Shown: positions 17,926 through 26,833 of the stretch, piece after piece
How positions within the stretch are numbered: the first letter of the stretch is position 1
Layout of the letters: each line of letters starts with the position of its first letter
Made by a program: the position numbers and the translations under genes
DNA from: Paenochrobactrum glaciei
GTDB taxonomy: Bacteria; Pseudomonadota; Alphaproteobacteria; Rhizobiales; Rhizobiaceae
Direction: 5' to 3'
DNA: 64,000 nt
Assembly (NCBI RefSeq): GCF_039522165.1
Contig: NZ_BAAADE010000007.1
Location: 62,001 to 126,000, forward strand
Notes under the pieces: model-generated
What the model saw: only the letters and a program-made list of their open reading frames with translations
Told to the model about the DNA's origin: nothing
The model's database searches: none

Positions 17926-18927
17926 TTATTGGCGAAGAATTGTGAGACGATTTCCAATGATATTGATCTGAAACCCCACACTGGATTGCAGAGCAGCAAG
18001 TGCAGCATCCGTATCTGACAATGAAAAACTTCCCGTTACCAGCTCATCACCCAGCGTCGAGGACGCGATCAGAATACGACCATTCCGATAGCGGGCAATT
18101 TCATCCACAACATCCGCAAGTCGTGCACGGTAGAAGATATAACGCCCGTCACGCCAAGCGAGCGCATCAGCAAGCTCTACAGGCTGAACGGCTCCAATTA
18201 TTCCGCCAGCGTTCAAACGCACTTGTTGTCCCGGCTCCAGGATCGTTGCATCGGTCTGTTGATCTGAAGTTACGGCAATACGTCCATGCTCTAGCGTTAC
18301 CGAAGCACCGCCCTCATCTAACCGGACATCAAAACCTGTCCCCAAAACACGCACTTCAGCATCTGCAGCGGCCACAACAAAAGGGATATCCGATGGAACG
18401 ACATCAAAATACGCAGCCCCCCGCAGCAATTTTACGCGACGTGCATCATGCGTATATTCATCCGCCAAAGCGCTGTCTGCATCCAGTAATATCGTGCTAC
18501 CATCGGCCATTATGATGGTACGCCGTTCCGCTTTCAGTGTCGTATAATCAGCCACCATATCCTGAAGCAGAGATGGCCGTTCCAGCCAAATTGCACCCCC
18601 TAATAAAGCCACTAAAACAAGGCTTAATACAGAGAGAGCTTTAAATGTCTTTTTCTGTTTTTTCGTCTGATCCATAGCATTAAGATAAACAGCCAGTTGC
18701 TCCGCATCATTTGCAGCAAGCCTTTGCCCTGCATTTTCAGTGGCATGCCAATTTGCTTCAACCATGCGGTAGGCTTCATAATGCTTCGGATCACTTTGCA
18801 GCCATAAGTCGAATTCGGCTTGCTGCTTAGCTGTTGGTTTATCAAGCAATATTACAAACCATGCTCTGGCAGCAGCACGAACAGTGTCTTCCTCGGAAGT
18901 CATCGATGGCTGTTTAATGATGGTCAT
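17926..18927 (-). CDS. fecR: FecR-type anti-sigma / sensor protein, module 1
   Basis: 333 residues. The N-terminal cytoplasmic DUF4880 domain (ARAWFVILLDKPTAKQQAEF, then FDLWLQSDPKHYEAYRMV) binds the sigma factor. One membrane segment follows (LSVLSLVLVALLGGAIWL, near 95-112), then the periplasmic FecR domain (TIIMADGSTILLDADSAL onward) that contacts the receptor's STN domain. It lies 69 bp after the sigma gene and 154 bp before the receptor, the usual FecI-FecR-FecA order. Confidence 0.88.
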   Translation of the reverse strand: MTIIKQPSMTSEEDTVRAAARAWFVILLDKPTAKQQAEFDLWLQSDPKHYEAYRMVEANWHATENAGQRLAANDAEQLAVYLNAMDQTKKQKKTFKALSVLSLVLVALLGGAIWLERPSLLQDMVADYTTLKAERRTIIMADGSTILLDADSALADEYTHDARRVKLLRGAAYFDVVPSDIPFVVAAADAEVRVLGTGFDVRLDEGGASVTLEHGRIAVTSDQQTDATILEPGQQVRLNAGGIIGAVQPVELADALAWRDGRYIFYRARLADVVDEIARYRNGRILIASSTLGDELVTGSFSLSDTDAALAALQSSVGFQINIIGNRLTILRQ

Positions 18928-18996
18928 TGGCTTTCAAAACTACAAACAAAAAATTTCGCGTTGTTACACGCAATCCCACTATTCTTTATCGCAATG

Positions 18997-19488
18997 TTAA
19001 GCAATCGCATCACAGGCGGCAACAGCTTTTGCTATGTGCTTTGCCACAGCACGTTGCGAAATCCCCATGACACCGGCAATTTCAGAAAAACTTCTGCCAT
19101 GCACACGGTTCAATAAAAAAATATGCCGTGTCCGTTCAGGCAGAGCTGCAAGGATTTCATCAATGCTACATAAATCTTGACGAGCGCACACTATGTCATC
19201 CGGAGTAGCTGGTGCCGTGGCCAGTTGTTCAGGCAGAAATCCATTGAGAATATTTGCACGAGCACTCTCGCTACGAACATGATCTATCGCCGCATTACGT
19301 GCACAGCGTGTTAAATAAGCAGACGAGTTTCCGGTGCGCTCTGTCGCTTTTTCCCAAATACGTAAAAATATATCATGGACAAGATCACAAGCTGTTGCAC
19401 GACATCCAACCCGACGGCAAATTTGCCGTTCAAGCCTTTCATGCTCAGCAACATATAAAATTGCAATTTCTTCGGTTTTTGCACTCAT
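18997..19488 (-). CDS. fecI: ECF sigma factor, FecI type, module 1
   Basis: About 163 residues from the ATG at 19488 (the frame is open to 19521). Region 2 is seen at CDLVHDIFLRIWEKATERTG and RNAAIDHVRSE; region 4 at RTRHIFLLNRVHGRSFSEIA and MGISQRAVAKHIAKAV. It should direct transcription of the downstream receptor and transport genes when released by FecR. I could not identify its promoter sequence with confidence, nor a clear Fur or Irr box upstream. Confidence 0.88.
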   Translation of the reverse strand: MSAKTEEIAILYVAEHERLERQICRRVGCRATACDLVHDIFLRIWEKATERTGNSSAYLTRCARNAAIDHVRSESARANILNGFLPEQLATAPATPDDIVCARQDLCSIDEILAALPERTRHIFLLNRVHGRSFSEIAGVMGISQRAVAKHIAKAVAACDAIA

Positions 19489-19521
19489 AAAAACAACAGC
19501 TTTCGACCTGACTGATCGCAA

Positions 19522-19861
19522 TTACCTTCGATTATGGTTCCTAAGCTTTGTAAAATATCCATACGAGTAGGAAGGCAAAAGCCATATTTACGTATTTATA
19601 TGACCAAAATCTTAAAGTGGTGAGTTATCCTCATGTTTATAAGCGATTATCAGTCATCTATAAAATTAACAAGCAAAAAACGGGTTTTCTCGACGGGCGC
19701 AATTATAGCAAAACAATAGAAAAGCTCCTGATTTGTGACACTTCAGCAAAAGGAAAAGACGCAATTCGATTAACAATAATCGATACATTTCATTTGTAAG
19801 TCGATTCTGAGTTGAACCACACTGACTTTTCTGGAAACCCTAAGTCTGGATAAAATAGGGG
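19522..19861. other. Intergenic stretch upstream of module 1
   Basis: This should hold the promoter of the sigma gene at 19488. A 60-codon frame at 19617-19799 has no recognisable similarity or clear ribosome site, and I do not call it a gene. No hairpin terminator was found. Confidence 0.4.
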
Positions 19862-20240
19862 CTGCGACAAATAAAACGACGAACAAATTCACTCCTGAAA
19901 TTCGTACCCGAATAGTTCAAATGCTGAAGGTGCATGAAGCCGAATATTCTTTGCAATGGGCGGCACCTCCATAACTGCCAAGTTACTCTACTTCGCGCAC
20001 ACTCTTCATGAAGAGGTAAATAAGGTCCATACTGACAACGATGCAGATTTGCCGAGTGACATGATCGTGAAGATGAAAGCTCTGGAGCGAGTGATAAGCG
20101 ACCTTCATCAGACAAATGAAATCTCACACAAAGTCTCAGTTTATTTTGCCAGGTCAGAACACAACTACCCCTGAAACGATGATTTTCTGCATCACGAATA
20201 CGGCTCAGTGCTCAGAGTCAAACCAATCAGCGGACTACTG
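19862..20240 (+). mobile_element. Degenerate IS3-family remnant
   Basis: Reads TTNKFTPEIRTRIVQMLKVH with EAEYSLQWAA, a typical IS3 OrfA N-terminus, before frames break. Later pieces (LERVISDLHQTNEI and onward) match the leucine-zipper end of OrfA. It is a relative of the remnant at 10010-10400 and, like it, precedes a copy of the border repeat. Confidence 0.6.
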
Positions 20241-20254
20241 ACGATTGTCCCTTC

Positions 20255-20452
20255 ATCACGACCATTAAGTATTGTGTGTGGTTGCGGGGTTCATTACCCC
20301 CGATTTGAACTTGTTTGAGCTAAAACACTAATATAATTTATAAATCGAAATTTTGATGCATTCTGGTAAATTTAGGTACAAAAAAAAGCTCAAGTTATTA
20401 GCTTGAGCTTTTTGTTTGGTTGCGGGGGCGCGCAACCACCGATACCGACATT
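20255..20452. repeat. Module-border repeat, copy B (full)
   Basis: Left half: ATTGTGTGTGGTTGCGGGG and CCCCGATTTGAAC, the pattern of a tRNA acceptor and T-arm read in reverse. Right half: a hairpin and then GGTTGCGGGGGCGCGCAACC (a 7-bp inverted repeat) and ACCGATACCGACATT. The order tRNA-3'-end-like / hairpin fits a relic of a minus-strand tRNA gene end with its terminator, but no complete cloverleaf can be folded. Copies C (26834) and D (38230) share both halves. Confidence 0.65.
20383..20415. terminator. Bidirectional hairpin terminator
   Basis: AAGCTCAAG and CTTGAGCTT (nine-base arms at 20386-20394 and 20402-20410) enclose a seven-base loop, with an A-run on the left and TTTTTG on the right. 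It could stop transcription from either side. Confidence 0.65.
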
Positions 20453-20499
20453 TATTCTCAATTGAAGTTTAAGCCTTATCTATTAGACTCCAGTCTCAT

Positions 20500-20665
20500 T
20501 GAGTTTCACAGCCATGAGAAGAGGAGGATTGCTGAGTGGAAAGTCTCCGGACATCGGCGGATCGGGTTGCAACGCGCCGCCAGTCCTTGAAGCGGCCGAA
20601 AATGATCTCGATGCGATTGCGTGTTTGTAGCGCCGCTTGTGATATTTGCAGTTTCGCGCCAACTG
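20500..20665 (-). mobile_element. IS5-family transposase C-terminal remnant
   Basis: The minus strand reads LQTRNRIEIIFGRFKDWRRV followed by ATRSADV, the conserved C-terminal block of IS5-family (IS427-like) transposases containing the catalytic Glu. Sequence before and after is unrelated, so only this fragment survives. Confidence 0.7.
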
Positions 20666-20680
20666 AACCTATCATTTCAA

Positions 20681-20710
20681 GTGAATGTGAAAGTGAAAGT
20701 GAAAGTGAAC
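20681..20710 (+). repeat. Short tandem hexamer array (GTGAAA type)
   Basis: Five consecutive hexamers: GTGAAT, three of GTGAAA, then GTGAAC. It lies outside any credible gene, beside the IS5 remnant. Confidence 0.7.
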
Positions 20711-20856
20711 CCAAAATCCATGAATTTGCATCATTACAACACCAGACAGATCATATAAGCGAGATCGCGCACCAGCAAGACACCCTAAGATATGAAGCTG
20801 AAATATGAATGCGTTATTCTTTTGCGAATATAGGGCCTGACAATTGAGAAAAAATT

Positions 20857-21314
20857 TTAGCCCAGAATGGAACCGATAGACCAATCACCGAAACTCGCTT
20901 CAATTTCCGAAGCTTCGGATGGACACATCATCGCAAGTGAAAAAGCTTTTTCACCCTCTGCATACCAAGCTGCCTCTTGGGCATTCTTGTCTGCAAATTG
21001 TCCATAGCAAACCGCAGCCACACTCCCGTCAGCGGCGATCATCATGCCCCAATTCACATCACCACCACTCGCTGGCTCAAAACCACGTGTATAAAGAATA
21101 TCGCGCACGTCCTCAGCCGGAACTGCGGCTTCAATAGCAGCGCGCACCTGCGGGTGGTTCAGAAAACGCGTGCCATCCACTTCATCATAGACATATTTTC
21201 CAGCATAAACAGCCAACAGCGGCGTAGCCGATACCATTTCAGCCTGTGCGAATACATTGGAAATCGAGAATAATTAACCAAGGACGACAACCCAATAAAA
21301 GGCAACAATTTCAT
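20857..21314 (-). pseudogene. Small exported protein of unknown function, frame break in the signal peptide
   Basis: The body (21237 to 20857, 126 residues) begins MVSATPLLAVYAGKYVYDEV and has no recognised domain. Just upstream in the same frame is VFAQAE, a typical signal-peptidase site, but a stop follows ten codons earlier. A signal-like start, MKLLPFIGLSSLV from the ATG at 21314, lies in a neighbouring frame. The simplest reading is a frameshift in the signal peptide. If real, the protein starts at 21237 without a signal or is dead; a sequencing error is possible. Confidence 0.45.
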
Positions 21315-21408
21315 TAAAACAAATCTTTTAAATGTTATAAAATCTTAAGCCCTTACTCACCTATTTGCGCTGACTACCACGACAGATTTCTTGATAAAGA
21401 TACGCACA

Positions 21409-21428
21409 GGCTCTCCTATAGGAGAGCC
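21409..21428. terminator. Perfect 20-bp palindromic hairpin
   Basis: GGCTCTCC-TATA-GGAGAGCC lies 29 bp after the stop of the minus-strand gene at 21458-21802. The stem is strong but no T-run follows in either direction, so its terminator role is probable, not certain. Confidence 0.5.
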
Positions 21429-21457
21429 ACATGCACGAAATTTTATATGCGCAGAGC

Positions 21458-21802
21458 TTAGTTCTGCATTTTTTTCATCTGTTCGCACATGGCCTGCTTC
21501 TGACTTGCACTGCCTGCAGCAATTTTAGCTTTGGTTTTTTCATAGCCTTTGGTGAAAATTGTGTCGAACTCTGCGGATGAAAGTCCGCCAGCAGAAGATG
21601 CAGATTGCTGTCCTGCCTTCATTTCTTTCAGCTGATCAGCAGAATAACTACCACATTCTTCAGCCATGGCATGCATCGCACCGCCAAACTCGGCGATTTT
21701 TGCCATATTTTCTTTTTCTTGCCCCATAACGGCACTTGGTACAAACACAGTCGAACATAAAGCGACCGCAAATAGTGTTTTTGTTACACTTGAATAGAAC
21801 AT
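21458..21802 (-). CDS. Small exported protein of unknown function
   Basis: 114 residues from the ATG at 21802, preceded by GGGAGA. A Sec signal peptide (MFYSSVTKTLFAVALCSTVF, then VPSAVMGQ) leaves a mature domain of about 85 residues, mostly helical, with two cysteines (AEECGSYSADQLKEM and KQAMCEQMKKMQN) that could form a disulphide. No family is recognised. The frame extends upstream to 21874, but that part lacks signal character. It is flanked by another exported protein gene on the same strand. Confidence 0.7.
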   Translation of the reverse strand: MFYSSVTKTLFAVALCSTVFVPSAVMGQEKENMAKIAEFGGAMHAMAEECGSYSADQLKEMKAGQQSASSAGGLSSAEFDTIFTKGYEKTKAKIAAGSASQKQAMCEQMKKMQN

Positions 21803-21901
21803 AGAAATTCTCCCACAATAAATAGCCGAATAAAAGCTGCAGGCCTGCGTAAAGCACCCTGCAATAGCTTTCAATAATAAAATTATAGTATCGTGTAAGT
21901 A

Positions 21902-22456
21902 TTATTGGCTTTTATTCTCACAGCGCAGCCATTCAAATTTGCCTGAATCATAGCACCAACCAGCTTGCTCCATGGCATCTTCAAGCGCGAATAGCGGGGC
22001 AATTTTGGTTTGCGCATCACGCTGACAAGTGAAGGACGCGATATCCTCGTCCCCTTTGGAGATGTGAACACCTGCTTCCAGCTCGGCCTCCTCATCAAGC
22101 CGGTCAAAGCTCTGCCACACCTGATATTTGTAGCCCTCATTATTAAAGGTAACAGTTGAATTAATGGCTCTGCCAACACCTTTCCATGGTGAGACGGTTT
22201 TGGCGGAAAAATCCTCATACAACGAAAGCCCGTCTTTGTCTTTTTCAGTAAATTGATAAGTAAACTTCGGCTCCGCATCGCCATTGGCAGGTTCGATGCA
22301 AATCTGGAGATGCTTATTCTTGGCGACATTGCAAGAAATGAATGTTTCACCCGAGCAATTAGGCGCAGCGAATGCAGGCGCCGTATCAACCACTGATAGC
22401 CCGCCGCCGAGTGCCAACAGTGTTAAAAAGGAAGTAAAAAGGCTTTTATTTCTCAT
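21902..22456 (-). CDS. Periplasmic protein of unknown function
   Basis: 184 residues from the ATG at 22456 (a Met five codons earlier is possible). Signal peptide MRNKSLFTSFLTLLALGGGL to TAPAFA, then a mature protein with several cysteines (APNCSGETFISC, HLQICIEP, ASFTCQRD, GWCYDSGKFEWLRC), which suggests disulphides. Centre reads YQFTEKDKDGLSLYEDFSA. No family is recognised. It is divergent from the membrane-protein operon starting at 22572, with which it shares a 115-bp gap. Confidence 0.7.
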   Translation of the reverse strand: MRNKSLFTSFLTLLALGGGLSVVDTAPAFAAPNCSGETFISCNVAKNKHLQICIEPANGDAEPKFTYQFTEKDKDGLSLYEDFSAKTVSPWKGVGRAINSTVTFNNEGYKYQVWQSFDRLDEEAELEAGVHISKGDEDIASFTCQRDAQTKIAPLFALEDAMEQAGWCYDSGKFEWLRCENKSQ

Positions 22457-22571
22457 GAAGATAAACCACAAAATAAAGAAATTTATATACTTGAGTTAGT
22501 GTGCTTAAGATTGACACATAGGGCGTATACATTAAGCATTTGCATTTTGTAATAACGAATCAAGGATACTT

Positions 22572-24284
22572 ATGCAAAAACCTGTCTTAATTCTGATAGC
22601 CAGTCTGGTGCTTGGTACCATTTTTGGTTTTCTGGATGTCAGCAGTTTTATAGCTGATCAAGGCTTGAGCAATATTACCGGCTACGGCATTGGTGCTGCA
22701 GCAGTAACTATTCTTGGTATTGCGGGATTGATACGCCTGCCATGGGTCATAGCGGGTGCTATTTTCAATGGCTTGCTCGTTGCGGCTTTTGCTTATTTTG
22801 CATCCAACGGTATTCTGACAGGTGAGTTTACAGGGCAAACAGTGGTTGCCACGCCACTCTTGATGATCATTCTGCTGCCACTGCCTTTTTGGGTTTCCTA
22901 TGCGCAGACCCGTCATTTTGATTATACACTCATCTATCAATCCGCATGGAGTATTTGCTGGCGCGTCTTCGGAGCGCTTGCCAGCCTGTTTTGGGTCGCT
23001 ATTTATTCCACAGCCTCGGGCATCGGTACAGATATTGCCGATCCCGAACTGATGCGCTTTTTTCCATGGCTCATTGGCGGCGCGATAGCCGGTGTGGTTG
23101 CCATATTAACAGATCGGCTTGAGCCATCTTTTATATCGCCAAGATCGCGCTTCATTGCGCATCTGGTAGGGCCGCAGTTATTGTTACCACTCATGGCAAT
23201 GATGATGCTGATCGTGTTTTTTGGCACTGAATCGGACAATGACTCCCAATTTTCGATCAGCCTTACACTGTGGGCAATGCTGAGCTGGTCAATTATTGCC
23301 ACCATCATTGCCGAACGCAATGAAACAGAGCGCCTGCAAGGCGGATATGACAAGCTCGGCAAGATTGCTGTGCTTGCTCTTTTGGCTTTCGGATGCCGCG
23401 CCGCATGGCTGCTTTATGGTGATTATCAAAGTTTCGGGCTGGTGCCGGTTGATGTTACATTCATTTACCTGACAGCCATCGGGCTTATATATGGTTTTGC
23501 CTATCTGTGGGCGCTAACCGGAGGCGCAGCATGGGCACAGCGTTTACGCTGCATCAACCTTGTCATGGTGCTTCCGGTCTACTGCATTTTTGCTCTGGCT
23601 TTGACGGATGCACTGTCTCCGTTACGTGTTGCTGCACAGCAGCAGGTGAGCATGGCATTGGCGGGAGATGCGCGCTTTACCGAAAATAGTGTCAAGCAGC
23701 TGATGAAATGGGGGCAACCCGGTGCCGATGCCCTTAAAACCTTAAGAGAAGCTGTTGTCGACAAGCCTGAGCTTGGAAAACTTCTGGGCACGCTGCTCCC
23801 TGAAAAATCCAAACCACTATCCGTACCGGAACAAGTCATCACGCCTACACAGGGGCTTAAACTGCGCGATCAGCTCATTGAGCAGGCGGTTTTTGTGCCG
23901 GACAATGAGGAAATCCAGCAGATAACACGCAATGCTTTTACGCTGATGCCGGATTATCTGTTTCAGAATTATGCGAGCCTATGCGCAGTAACGGAAGCGA
24001 ATACAGGCTGTACCATTTATCTGGCCGATTTTCTTCCCCAAGCCACAGGCAAAGTGATCCTGATTGATAGCGGTAAAGCTGATCCGTTGCGTTTTCAGGC
24101 TTTACAGGTCAATGGAACAAATTCTGCGTCGCTGCAAACCTTTGTTCATGGCGACATCACCGATGAAGACAAAGGCGGCGCAATGGTTGCTGTTGCAGGA
24201 TGCGACGTCAATGCTATGCAATTTGGCAAGGCACTTGTGGTGGCTCTCGATGGATTTGATAAGAAAAAGGCATGCCAATTATGA
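22572..24284 (+). CDS. Polytopic membrane protein (DUF4153-like) with C-terminal soluble domain
   Basis: 570 residues. Roughly ten hydrophobic segments fill residues 1-345, resembling the DUF4153 family by its spacing and aromatic-rich loops. The last 220 residues are soluble (VAAQQQVSMALAGDARFTEN to LDGFDKKKACQL) and include two cysteines in EANTGCTIYLADFLP and VAVAGCDVNA. Function is unknown. Its stop overlaps the start of the next gene by four bases (ATGA), so they are translated together. ATG at 22572 with AAGGATAC upstream. Confidence 0.7.
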   Translation: MQKPVLILIASLVLGTIFGFLDVSSFIADQGLSNITGYGIGAAAVTILGIAGLIRLPWVIAGAIFNGLLVAAFAYFASNGILTGEFTGQTVVATPLLMIILLPLPFWVSYAQTRHFDYTLIYQSAWSICWRVFGALASLFWVAIYSTASGIGTDIADPELMRFFPWLIGGAIAGVVAILTDRLEPSFISPRSRFIAHLVGPQLLLPLMAMMMLIVFFGTESDNDSQFSISLTLWAMLSWSIIATIIAERNETERLQGGYDKLGKIAVLALLAFGCRAAWLLYGDYQSFGLVPVDVTFIYLTAIGLIYGFAYLWALTGGAAWAQRLRCINLVMVLPVYCIFALALTDALSPLRVAAQQQVSMALAGDARFTENSVKQLMKWGQPGADALKTLREAVVDKPELGKLLGTLLPEKSKPLSVPEQVITPTQGLKLRDQLIEQAVFVPDNEEIQQITRNAFTLMPDYLFQNYASLCAVTEANTGCTIYLADFLPQATGKVILIDSGKADPLRFQALQVNGTNSASLQTFVHGDITDEDKGGAMVAVAGCDVNAMQFGKALVVALDGFDKKKACQL

Positions 24285-24856
24285 GCAATAGATTCACCTT
24301 TAAAATTTTGTCAGGTCTGATGCTCGTTGCAGCCTTAAGCCTGTCGCAGCCATTATCTGCAAAGGCGGATGCAGCAGAAGGCGATCTGGAAGGCGCCAAA
24401 CTCAGCGAATTGCTGGAGCAATCCGGCATTCAATGCAGCGATACTAAGGGGCTTAACTGTAGCGCCGGAAATTACGAAGTGACCATTCATAGTGATTGCG
24501 CGGTTGCACCCTATTATGGCGCGATCTATGGCGGGCCTGCCAAGCTCAGCGCACGCGCTGGCGGCAGTGATCAGAAAATAGTCGCCAGTCTGGCCGAGGA
24601 TCAGCTCATCTGCATCAAAGCGACAGCCAAAACCGGTATTTCAGATGCTGAATATTTTGTCATGGCAATGCCGATAGATCGGTTCGCTAAATGCGACGGT
24701 GTGAATGTTTTATGCCGCGCCTCTGCACCATTGCCGGAGCCTTACCGCACGACTATGGAAAATTGTAAACAGCTGAAGAACGGCGAAATTTCATCTTGTC
24801 CGCAAGGCTGGGTACAGGCCGATGCGATCGAGCCTTATCCGAACGGCTTGGAATAA
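24281..24856 (+). CDS. Exported protein of unknown function
   Basis: 191 residues from the ATG at 24281. Signal peptide MSNRFTFKILSGLMLVAALS to QPLSAKA; mature protein of about 160 residues with eight or so cysteines (GIQCSDTKGLNCSAGNYEV, SDCAVAPYYGAIYGG, KCDGVNVLCRAS, ENCKQLKNGEISSCPQGW), probably disulphide-rich. No family is recognised. Coupled to the membrane protein upstream (ATGA overlap) and 16 bp before the ClpP-like gene, it is the middle gene of a three-gene operon. Confidence 0.75.
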   Translation: MSNRFTFKILSGLMLVAALSLSQPLSAKADAAEGDLEGAKLSELLEQSGIQCSDTKGLNCSAGNYEVTIHSDCAVAPYYGAIYGGPAKLSARAGGSDQKIVASLAEDQLICIKATAKTGISDAEYFVMAMPIDRFAKCDGVNVLCRASAPLPEPYRTTMENCKQLKNGEISSCPQGWVQADAIEPYPNGLE

Positions 24857-24872
24857 GAGGGGTACGGGAATC

Positions 24873-26012
24873 ATGATCAATTACAAGTCATTATTAGCGA
24901 GTGCCTGCCTCGCCTTCTCACTCAACGGCACTGCTGTGGTCAGTGCACAGACACCACAACAGCAAGAAGCCAATTTCGAGCGCTACGGGCCGTTTTTCTT
25001 TTTTCCAGATAAGCCTGAGCTTCTCATTTATACCGGTCAGGTGGGCGCAAATGACCTGCTCAATCTTAAAAAAGCATTGCGCGAGAACCCTGCTGTCAAC
25101 ACGCTTATTTTGAGCAACAATCCAGGTGGTCTGGTTCATATCGGGCTGGTTATCGCGGAAGAAGTCTATGAGCGGGGCATGAATACTTATATTCCGCCGG
25201 ATTCATATTGCGCTTCAGCCTGCTCCTTTGTGTTCTTTGCAGGCAAAAACCGTGTTGCCGATGGCCGTCTTGGCGTTCACCAGATTTCCGCACCGGAACT
25301 CAGTGGAGAACAAGCGCAATTTGGCGTATCGGATATTGTGGCGACTTTGCCAAAATATGGCGTATCAGCCGATGTGCTGGGCATTATGTTCAGCACACCA
25401 GCCAAGGATATGTATTATTTCAGCCCGCAGGAAGTGGTGAAATACGGTATCAATCGCACCGGTGAAACCCAAGTTGCCTCAGTGCAACCGGTTCAGCCCA
25501 ATAGCGGCAATGTTACTACACCAAGTCATGTTAGTCCGGCTCAGGCACCGCAACAAGCCGCCCGCCCGAGTGATGCCAATGCCAATCCTCAGCAACAGCA
25601 CAATGCGCCAAGCGCCATGCCGGCAATGAATGATGAGGATAAGGCCATGAATGTTGCCGCCCTCATGATCCAGACTGGCAGTGCCAATAATGATGATGCG
25701 ATGGCATTCGTGAATGAATATTACGCCGATACTGTCGATTACTTCAAAAAACGGCGCCCCAAAGCAGAAATTTTGCAGGATAAAAACAGCTATTTCAGCC
25801 GCTGGCCGGTCAGACGTTTTGTCGTTGATGAAAGCTCGCTGAAAGCCAAATGTGAAAATGGCCTTTGTGCAGTCTACGGTCTTTATGATTACACAGTGTC
25901 CAGTCCTGACCGCAACAAGCAATCCAGCGGGACCTCGAATTTCACTTATGTACTGGACCTACAAGACAACTACCGCATTGTCCATGAAGATAGCGAAGTA
26001 GTTAAGCGTTAA
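24873..26012 (+). CDS. Periplasmic ClpP/crotonase-fold protein (COG3904-like)
   Basis: 379 residues from the ATG at 24873, preceded by GAGGGGTA. Signal peptide to about VVSA; then a ClpP-like core: LILSNNPGGLVHIGLVIAEE, DSYCASACSFVFFAG with candidate nucleophile Ser115 between two cysteines, and LGVHQIS with candidate His136. A Gln/Pro/Ala-rich linker (residues about 210-255) leads to a C-terminal domain (DEDKAMNVAALMIQTGSA to the end). It may be a secreted serine peptidase or a non-catalytic relative; the Cys-flanked Ser is typical of the COG3904 branch. The substrate is unknown. Confidence 0.7.
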   Translation: MINYKSLLASACLAFSLNGTAVVSAQTPQQQEANFERYGPFFFFPDKPELLIYTGQVGANDLLNLKKALRENPAVNTLILSNNPGGLVHIGLVIAEEVYERGMNTYIPPDSYCASACSFVFFAGKNRVADGRLGVHQISAPELSGEQAQFGVSDIVATLPKYGVSADVLGIMFSTPAKDMYYFSPQEVVKYGINRTGETQVASVQPVQPNSGNVTTPSHVSPAQAPQQAARPSDANANPQQQHNAPSAMPAMNDEDKAMNVAALMIQTGSANNDDAMAFVNEYYADTVDYFKKRRPKAEILQDKNSYFSRWPVRRFVVDESSLKAKCENGLCAVYGLYDYTVSSPDRNKQSSGTSNFTYVLDLQDNYRIVHEDSEVVKR

Positions 26013-26030
26013 GGCTCTCCGCCATATTCT

Positions 26031-26069
26031 GATGTGCCAGAAAGTAGACTATCTGCCTTCTGGCACATC
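26031..26069. terminator. Long perfect hairpin after the exported-protein operon
   Basis: GATGTGCCAGAA and TTCTGGCACATC, twelve-base perfect arms around a 15-base loop, starting 18 bp after the stop at 26012. No T-run follows, so it may be a terminator or an mRNA 3' end stabiliser. Confidence 0.6.
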
Positions 26070-26833
26070 CGCATCAGAGCAAATGACCATACGCCACTTA
26101 TTTAAGACACCGACACTGACCACCTCATGGAATTCAAGTTTTGGCAAGACCAGACCAAAATCATCCGCAATTTGTTACAATCCAAGCGTGATATCCTGAT
26201 AGGCAAACGCAAAATCTTCTATTTTCAGCCATAAACGCAGCGAACAATCGCAATATTGCAACGCCCGATAATCAAGTATGGATGGTCGAAAAATTGAGCG
26301 AACTGGCAGCGGACTTCCAGGAAGTCGCTGGACCGAACTACTGGTTAGCCAAGCTTTACCGAGCCCTGTCGGAAAACGAAGACTTCTGCTACGGTGGTTT
26401 CGATGGCATCAAAGTCGAGAAGATAGTTGTCCCCCCCTAGTTTGATCAACTGACAAATAGCTTAAGCCACTCATGTTCAAGGTAACAATGGCCACACCTT
26501 TGGAGGGCTTGCGGCCATAGCTTTCCGCGGTATCGTTGAAACTGAACTTCAAAGAAAAGCCCTTGGCGTCCGCTTCTCCGGCCTGACGAATGAAAGCGGA
26601 CACTCTGTAAACCACTCCTTCTCAGACGTTGAATGCATGATAAGCGGAACGACCGCTATGGAATGCGTGTGGATGCTACGCTAACGTCCGGAATAGGCGC
26701 GATTACGGTCCGGCAGCTGCCGTCCGCAAAGCTGCCGTTCGATTATCATGAACGCTCAATAAAGATCGAGTGCGAGACAAATGTCTATATATCGCGATGG
26801 TTCATACTTTTTTGGATTGCCCCTGCTCCCACA
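26070..26833. other. Unassigned stretch, probable gene debris
   Basis: Short plus-strand frames such as LAADFQEVAGPNYWLAKLYR with NEDFCYGGFDG (26280-26440) and a 68-codon minus-strand frame at 26409-26615 look protein-like in composition but match nothing I recognise and have no ribosome sites. Given its position next to a border repeat, as with the IS remnants at 10.0 and 19.9 kb, decayed mobile DNA is likely. Confidence 0.4.

Noticed and set aside
19617..19799. 60-codon plus-strand frame upstream of module 1
   Set aside because: No ribosome site, no similarity and AT-rich composition; likely chance.
20255..20452. A possible intact tRNA gene in the border repeats
   Set aside because: Only the acceptor/T-arm-like part is seen; no anticodon arm or D-arm can be folded in any of the four copies.
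20681..20710. CRISPR-like short repeats
   Set aside because: Contiguous hexamers without spacers; no array of 20-40 base repeats with unique spacers was found anywhere in the window.
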